Positions 59,305-64,000 of a stretch of 64,000 nt of DNA are shown here, in pieces. Under the pieces are notes generated by a model that saw only the letters and a list, made by a program, of their open reading frames with translations, made no database searches and had not been told where the DNA came from. Source of the DNA: Actibacterium sp. MT2.3-13A. Lineage in GTDB: Bacteria; Pseudomonadota; Alphaproteobacteria; Rhodobacterales; Rhodobacteraceae. A program made the translations under genes and the position numbers. How positions within the stretch are numbered: position 1 is the stretch's first letter; each line of letters starts with the position of its first letter. Location: contig NZ_JAGSOU010000016.1 of assembly GCF_018139985.1 (NCBI RefSeq), positions 1 to 64,000 of the forward strand, read 5' to 3'.

Positions 59305-61503
59305 ATGAGCGATTTCAGCTACTCCGTGGACGCGGACGGCGTTGCCATCATCACCTGGGACACCCAGGGCAAGTCGATGAACGTGATGAACGAGCAGGGT
59401 TTCCTCGACCTTGAGGCGCATATCGACGCGGCGCTGGCGGACGATGCCGTCAAGGGCGTGATCATCACCTCGGGCAAGCCCGGCTCCTTTGCCGGGGGCA
59501 TGGACCTCAACGTCATCGCCAAGATGAAGGAGACGGCCGGTGACAACCCGGCCAAGGGCCTGTTCGAGGGCGTCATGGGGATGCACGCCATCCTGCGCAA
59601 GATCGAGCGCGCGGGCATGGACGACAGGAACAAGGGCGGCAAGCCGATCGCCGCCGCCCTGCCCGGCACGGCGCTGGGGATCGGGCTGGAGATCCCGCTG
59701 GCCTGCCACAGGATCTTCGCCGCCGACAACGGATCGGCCAAGATCGGCCTGCCCGAGATCATGGTCGGCATCTTCCCCGGCGCGGGCGGCACCACGCGGC
59801 TGGTGCGCAAGCTGGGCGCGATGGCCGCGGCGCCGCTGCTTCTGGAAGGCAAGCTGAACGACGCGAAAAAGGCCAAATCCGCGGGCGTGATCGACGAGGT
59901 GGTCCCCGCCGACGAGCTGATCGCCAAGGCCAGGGAATGGGTCCTGTCGGAGCCGACGATCGTGAAGCCCTGGGACGAGAAGGGCTACAAGATGCCCGGT
60001 GGCGCGCCGTATCACCCGGCGGGCTTCATGACCTTCGTCGGCGCCTCGGCGATGGTTAACGGCAAGACGCAGGGCGTCTACCCGGCGGCCAAGGCACTAT
60101 TGAGCGCGGTCTACGAGGGCGCGCTGGTGCCCTTCGACACCGCGCTGCGGATCGAGGCGCGCTGGTTCACCCATGTGCTGATGAACCCGTCCTCAAGCGC
60201 CATGATCCGCAGCCTCTTCATCAACAAGGAGGCGCTGGAGAAGGGTGCGAACCGCCCCGCCGTCGAGGATCAGAAGGTCCGCAAGGTCGGGGTCCTCGGC
60301 GCGGGCATGATGGGCGCGGGCATCGCGCTGGTCTCGGCCCTGGCCGGCATCGAGGTGGTGCTGATCGACCAGAGCCAGGAGGCCGCCGAGCGCGGCAGGG
60401 CCTATGCCGAGGACTACATGGACAAGGGCATTTCCCGCAGGAAAGCCACGCCCGAGAAAAAGACAGAGGTGCTGCGCCGGATCACCGCCACCACCGATTA
60501 CGCCGCGCTGGCCGATTGCGACCTGATCGTCGAAGCCGTGTTCGAGGATCCCGCCATCAAGGCCGAGGTGACGAAAAAGGTCGAGGAGGTGGTGGGCGCG
60601 GACTGCATCTTCGCCACCAACACCTCGACCCTGCCGATCACCGATCTGGCCAGCGCATCGAAGCGGCCAGAGCAGTTCATCGGCATCCATTTCTTCTCGC
60701 CCGTCGAGAAGATGATGCTGGTGGAGATCATCAAGGGCCGCGCGACCGGCGAGCGCGCGGTGGCCAAGGCGCTGGATTACGTGCGCCAGATCCGCAAGAC
60801 CCCGATCGTGGTCAACGACGCGCGCTTCTTCTACGCCAACCGCTGCATCATCCCCTATATCAACGAAGGCATCCGCATGGTCCGCGAGGGAGTGGCGCCC
60901 GCGCTGATCGAGAATGCGGCGCGCATGGTCGGCATGCCGCTGGGCCCGCTGCAACTGGTGGACGAGACCTCGATCGACCTCGGGGTCAAGATCGCCAAGG
61001 CCACCAGGGCGGCGATGGGCGATGCCTACCCGGACGGGGCGGTGGACGAGGTGCTGTTCTGGATGGCGGGCGAGGGCCGGCTGGGGCGCAAGGCCAAGGC
61101 GGGCTTCTACGCCTATGACGACGCCGGCAAACGCATCGGCCTGTGGGATGGTCTGGGCGCGCAATACAGGCGGGCCGAGGACCAGCCCGATCTGTCCGAA
61201 GTCCAGCACCGGCTGCTGTTCGCCCAGGTGCTGGAGGCGGTGCGGGCGCTGGAGGACGGCGTGCTGACCGACATCCGCGAAGGCGACGTGGGCGCGATCC
61301 TGGGCTGGGGCTTCGCGCCGTGGTCGGGCGGGCCGTTCAGCTGGCTCGACATTATCGGGGCGCCGCGCGCCGTCGATCTCTGCACGGGGCTGGAGCGGGC
61401 GCATGGCGGCCGCTTCGCGGCGCCCGCGCTGCTGCGGGAAATGGCGGAAAGGGGCGAGAGCTTCTACAGCCGTTTCGCCCCGGATGCGGCTCAGGCCGCG
61501 TGA
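59305..61503 (+). CDS. fadJ: Multifunctional enoyl-CoA hydratase / 3-hydroxyacyl-CoA dehydrogenase (FadB/FadJ type)
   Basis: 732 residues. N-terminal crotonase domain (about 1-200: GKPGSFAGGMDLNVIAKM, GLPEIMVGIFPGAGGTTRLV with the active Glu) and an NAD domain from about 327 (VGVLGAGMMGAGIALVSA) with GIHFFSPVEKM (catalytic His). The C-terminal 3HCDH helices follow. It hydrates enoyl-CoA and oxidises the 3-hydroxyacyl-CoA. The C-terminus overlaps the stop of the convergent Hint gene by 13 bases, so the two 3' ends are interleaved. Confidence 0.93.
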   Translation: MSDFSYSVDADGVAIITWDTQGKSMNVMNEQGFLDLEAHIDAALADDAVKGVIITSGKPGSFAGGMDLNVIAKMKETAGDNPAKGLFEGVMGMHAILRKIERAGMDDRNKGGKPIAAALPGTALGIGLEIPLACHRIFAADNGSAKIGLPEIMVGIFPGAGGTTRLVRKLGAMAAAPLLLEGKLNDAKKAKSAGVIDEVVPADELIAKAREWVLSEPTIVKPWDEKGYKMPGGAPYHPAGFMTFVGASAMVNGKTQGVYPAAKALLSAVYEGALVPFDTALRIEARWFTHVLMNPSSSAMIRSLFINKEALEKGANRPAVEDQKVRKVGVLGAGMMGAGIALVSALAGIEVVLIDQSQEAAERGRAYAEDYMDKGISRRKATPEKKTEVLRRITATTDYAALADCDLIVEAVFEDPAIKAEVTKKVEEVVGADCIFATNTSTLPITDLASASKRPEQFIGIHFFSPVEKMMLVEIIKGRATGERAVAKALDYVRQIRKTPIVVNDARFFYANRCIIPYINEGIRMVREGVAPALIENAARMVGMPLGPLQLVDETSIDLGVKIAKATRAAMGDAYPDGAVDEVLFWMAGEGRLGRKAKAGFYAYDDAGKRIGLWDGLGAQYRRAEDQPDLSEVQHRLLFAQVLEAVRALEDGVLTDIREGDVGAILGWGFAPWSGGPFSWLDIIGAPRAVDLCTGLERAHGGRFAAPALLREMAERGESFYSRFAPDAAQAA

Positions 61504-62198
61504 CTGTCAGGCTCCGGCGTGTCCCCGGGCGCGCCGGAGCGAGCCTCGCCCAGAACGGCCCGCGCCTCCATCGGCGTGAGGACGTGATACTCCGACAGGA
61601 TCTCGCTTTCCGAGGCCAGCTCGTCCAGCGTCAGCACGGTGCCCGCGATATGCGACGGGCAGAAGGCCAGCGCTGAGCCGTTCACATAGACGATCTCGTC
61701 ATTCTCGAAGCCCAGCGCGACCACCTCGACCGGGTCGACCGGCAGCAGCCGCCCGATCCCGAACCGGCCGTCCAGCACGTTGGCGGGCACCAGGACGAAG
61801 GGGTCGCCGTAGATGTCTTCGGCGGCGTCGGATTCCACCAGCATGGGCTGGTCCGGCAACAGGGTCATGGGCTGGGAATTGCCCAGCGCGCCCTTCGGCA
61901 CTGACAGCGGCCAGAGCGGCTCGGGGCAGAGCATCGGCGCGGCCCAGAGCACGCCGTGCTTGATCGCGCCGACCGGCTGCAGACCGCCGTCGAAGGTCAT
62001 CACCTTGTCGCCCTCGCGCAGCGTTTCGACGGCGCGCCAGCCCCCCTCGGTCGCGACCATGGTGCCCACGACCAGCCCGGCCGTCATGTCCGCGGCCGGG
62101 TGCGCGCCGTGATCGATCGCATCGACCCACGCCTCGTCAAGCTCCGCTTGGTCATGCGCGCCGGCGCCGCGGATCTCGTTTTTCCGGCCCATGATCAT
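61491..62198 (-). CDS. Hint-domain protein without the nucleophilic Cys
   Basis: 235 residues. The Hedgehog/intein (Hint_2) fold is recognised from GTMVATEGGWRAVETLREGDKV, MTFDGGLQPVGAI and IYVNGSALAFCPSHIAGTVL-type late strands. The canonical Hint start is Cys-Phe-x-x-Gly-Thr; here it reads GLVVGT, so the splicing/cleaving Cys is absent. The family is plentiful in Rhodobacteraceae as uncharacterised proteins. A GCGGCGCT/AGCGCCGC hairpin precedes the gene in the 219-base upstream gap. Convergent with fadJ. Confidence 0.8.
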   Translation of the reverse strand: MIMGRKNEIRGAGAHDQAELDEAWVDAIDHGAHPAADMTAGLVVGTMVATEGGWRAVETLREGDKVMTFDGGLQPVGAIKHGVLWAAPMLCPEPLWPLSVPKGALGNSQPMTLLPDQPMLVESDAAEDIYGDPFVLVPANVLDGRFGIGRLLPVDPVEVVALGFENDEIVYVNGSALAFCPSHIAGTVLTLDELASESEILSEYHVLTPMEARAVLGEARSGAPGDTPEPDSHAA

Positions 62199-62417
62199 CG
62201 GTCTGCACCTTCGGTTGCGCGGCGCTTATCAGCGCCGCCGTCTCGGGTGCCCGGGTATCTGACGAGCCGACAGCTCCCCAGGCAGGACAGTTCACTTTGA
62301 CGACGCATGCGGATTCCGGCCTCAATTGGCCTGAAATGCGGCATTTTCGCGGCATTCCGAACAAATGTCTGCTTTCTAGGTTATCGTTTCAACTTCATCA
62401 CCAGATCTAGTGAACGC

Positions 62418-63062
62418 CTAGAAGTTGTATCCGAAACGATTGATGTCCTCGGCGCAGAGCTGCGCCACCAGCGCGGCGTCGTCATCACTGTAGCAGGCCC
62501 GGTAAGCGGCCACGCGGTCCGAGGCGTTGGCCCGCCCCACCTCCGGCGCGAATCCCAGATGCGCGGCCAGCGGCGCGAGGTCGGCCTCCAGCTGCTCCAG
62601 CCGGATGAAGGCGTCGCAGCGCTCGGCCCCGTCGCGGTCCTGCATGTAGTGGCCATAGGGCGCCGCGGCCAGGCTGCCCCGGGTCTGCGGATGGTTGAGG
62701 AACGCCGAGAATCCGTGCCGCTGCGCCAGACCCACCGCCGGATGGTCGAAGCGCTGCGCCCGCAGCCAGTGATAATAGCTCACCACCCGGTCCCACGGGT
62801 TGCGCACCAGCGTGAAGGTGAAGAACTCCTCGATCTCGCGCTGGGTCACCAGCCCGTAGATGTCGCTCAGCCGCGCATGTTTCCACAGCCGGCCCGAGGT
62901 CCGAACCCCGTCCAGCCGCCGCCGCCGCCGCCGCGCCTTGGGAGTGTCCCCGATCAGGATGTCGTCCTTCATCGCGCGCGCCTCCAGCGCCAGGCTCAGC
63001 GCGGTGCCGCCGGTCTTGGGAATATGGACGAAGATGTAGCGCCGGCCATGCGAGATGATCAT
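62418..63062 (-). CDS. Sulfotransferase family 2 protein
   Basis: 214 residues. The two PAPS sites are clear: the 5'-phosphosulfate loop HIPKTGGTALSLAL (13-26) and the 3'-phosphate motif LVRNPWDRVVSYYHW (about 86-100). Such enzymes sulfate carbohydrates or, in marine Rhodobacterales, amino-lipids and exopolysaccharides; the acceptor is unknown. The basic run KARRRRRRLDG (42-52) is unusual. The gap between this gene and the Hint gene is more AT-rich than its surroundings. Confidence 0.9.
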   Translation of the reverse strand: MIISHGRRYIFVHIPKTGGTALSLALEARAMKDDILIGDTPKARRRRRRLDGVRTSGRLWKHARLSDIYGLVTQREIEEFFTFTLVRNPWDRVVSYYHWLRAQRFDHPAVGLAQRHGFSAFLNHPQTRGSLAAAPYGHYMQDRDGAERCDAFIRLEQLEADLAPLAAHLGFAPEVGRANASDRVAAYRACYSDDDAALVAQLCAEDINRFGYNF

Positions 63063-63171
63063 GCCCGGAGCCTAGGCCAGCCCCCCTGCCCCGCCAAGCC
63101 GGTTTTACCCTTTCCAAACCGGTGTCGCCTCGCCACTATCCCGGGTCGAGGACACCGCGAGGGAGGAGAGA

Positions 63172-64000
63172 ATGGGCTGGCTGGCCGACGAGACCGGGCT
63201 TGAGAAATGCGCCGCGAACCATGTGCCGCTGACGCCGCTGTCGCATCTGCGGCGCGCGGCCGACATCTTCCCCGGGCACGAGGCGGTGATCGACCGCGCG
63301 CGCCGGTTCACCTACGCCCAGTTGCATGAGCGCGTGACGCGGCTGGCCTCGGCGCTGGCGGCCCGGGGTGTCCGCCCCGGCGACGTGGTGGCGACGCTGC
63401 TGCCCAACATCCTGGCCCAGGTCGAAAGCAGCTGGGCCGTGCCCGCCTGCGGCGCGGTGCTGAACACCATCAACACGCGGCTGGAGCGCGAGACCGTCAG
63501 CTATATCCTGGCGCATGGCGGGGCCAGGGTGGTTCTGGTCGACAGCGCCCTGCTGGAACTGGCCGAGGCCGCCATCGCCGCCATGGACGAGGGCACGGCG
63601 CCCGAGATCATCGAGGTCGCCGATCACGAGGCGGGCTTCCGACCCTCGGGCCGGCACGCGGAATACGAGGACGTGCTGGCCGCGGCCGACCCCGCGTTCG
63701 ACTGGATCATGCCCGGGGACGAGTGGGAGAGCATCTCGCTCAACTACACCTCCGGCACCACGGGGCGGCCCAAGGGCGTGGTCTATCACCACCGCGGCGC
63801 GTATCTGTCGACGCTGGGGCAGGTGATCTCGTGGCGGATGACGATGTATCCGCGGCTCCTGACCATCGTGCCGCTGTTCCACTGCAACAGCTGGTGCCAT
63901 CCGTGGATGATCCCGGCGCTGGCGGGCACGATCATCTGCTGCCGCGACATCACGGCGAAGAACATCTACCACGCGATCTCGGTCGAGGGGGTGACCCATT
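63172..64000 (+). CDS. Acyl-CoA synthetase, N-terminal part (cut by the window edge)
   Basis: 276 codons are present and the frame is still open at 64000. The adenylation core has the P-loop YTSGTTGRPKG (about residues 194-204) and the earlier LNTINTRLERETVSYILAHG and VPLFHCNSWC, all typical of medium/long-chain acyl-CoA ligases of the ANL superfamily. The start is ATG 63172 behind GGGAGGAG. It activates a fatty or related acid to feed the beta-oxidation enzymes encoded upstream; a role as a methylmercaptopropionyl-CoA ligase, common in Rhodobacterales, is possible but cannot be told from this half. Confidence 0.9.
   Translation, partial: MGWLADETGLEKCAANHVPLTPLSHLRRAADIFPGHEAVIDRARRFTYAQLHERVTRLASALAARGVRPGDVVATLLPNILAQVESSWAVPACGAVLNTINTRLERETVSYILAHGGARVVLVDSALLELAEAAIAAMDEGTAPEIIEVADHEAGFRPSGRHAEYEDVLAAADPAFDWIMPGDEWESISLNYTSGTTGRPKGVVYHHRGAYLSTLGQVISWRMTMYPRLLTIVPLFHCNSWCHPWMIPALAGTIICCRDITAKNIYHAISVEGVTH

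Noticed and set aside
1-64000. CRISPR array or prophage
   Set aside because: No regularly spaced direct repeats and no phage structural, integrase or lysis genes were seen; the only mobile-element sign is the IS end at 1-99.

Overview
The window is a chromosomal piece of an alphaproteobacterium of the order Rhodobacterales (Rhodobacteraceae/Roseobacter group). The evidence is the high GC content, long runs of genes overlapping by 4 bases (ATGA/GTGA), the order hisD - UPF0262 - low-molecular-weight phosphatase ... infA - small ORF - maf - RNase E/G - yacG, a homodimeric aceE with a lipoylated E3, DUF2948/UPF0262/DUF2927 genes and FnrL-like palindromes. No species can be named from sequence alone.

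Left edge (1-5502): accessory DNA, visibly richer in A+T than the rest. It opens with the end of an IS3-family insertion sequence (1-99). A four-gene, single-strand, translationally coupled operon follows: C5-cytosine DNA methyltransferase -> 721-residue protein with two GHKL ATPase domains (N-terminal MORC/MutL/Hsp90-like, C-terminal histidine-kinase-like with an H-box) -> receiver-domain response regulator with an unassigned output domain -> Vsr endonuclease. The island sits directly against the 3' end of a tRNA-Phe(GAA) gene, a classic integration site. A methylation system apparently wired to a phosphorelay is the best candidate in this window for an undescribed system.

5503-14850: housekeeping. 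tRNA-Phe, yacG, RNase E/G, maf, infA, then hisD-UPF0262-phosphatase with NTF2-like, GNAT and CN-hydrolase genes placed between, a c-type cytochrome behind an FNR-type palindrome, DUF2948-murA, a 48-residue basic protein and tRNA-Thr(GGT). 14851-23628: fthC/mgtE, guanine and 8-oxoguanine deaminases, hisN, an XRE regulator facing a long dyad operator and a quinone oxidoreductase, and a BI-1 membrane protein followed by stacked hairpins.

23629-30300: rpmG, RNase P RNA, an AmpD-like amidase, a lipoprotein, gatCA, a ceramidase-like membrane protein, an MBL hydrolase, tadA and a His-rich secreted protein. 30305-37962: a pseudouridine synthase, then a Ter-type membrane-stress neighbourhood (TerC, 28-residue membrane microprotein, XpaC-like, TelA, DUF2927 lipoprotein, SPFH-GYF protein, double-zinc-ribbon membrane protein).

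37984-54005: Hsp20, dtd, an aminotransferase, the pyruvate dehydrogenase operon aceE-aceF-lpdA behind a hairpin and an operator-like palindrome, SRAP protein, a thioredoxin-CcdA-like fusion, periplasmic 5'-nucleotidase, DUF952-pyrD-arsC, and MATE plus two hotdog thioesterases. 54155-64000: a fatty-acid beta-oxidation cluster (two MerR regulators, acyl-CoA dehydrogenase, GST, thiolase, FadJ-type multifunctional enzyme, and an acyl-CoA synthetase running off the edge) interrupted by a Hint protein lacking its nucleophilic Cys and a sulfotransferase. A short dispersed palindromic repeat (core GAGTATTTG..CCAAGAAGAAG) occurs at four intergenic sites.
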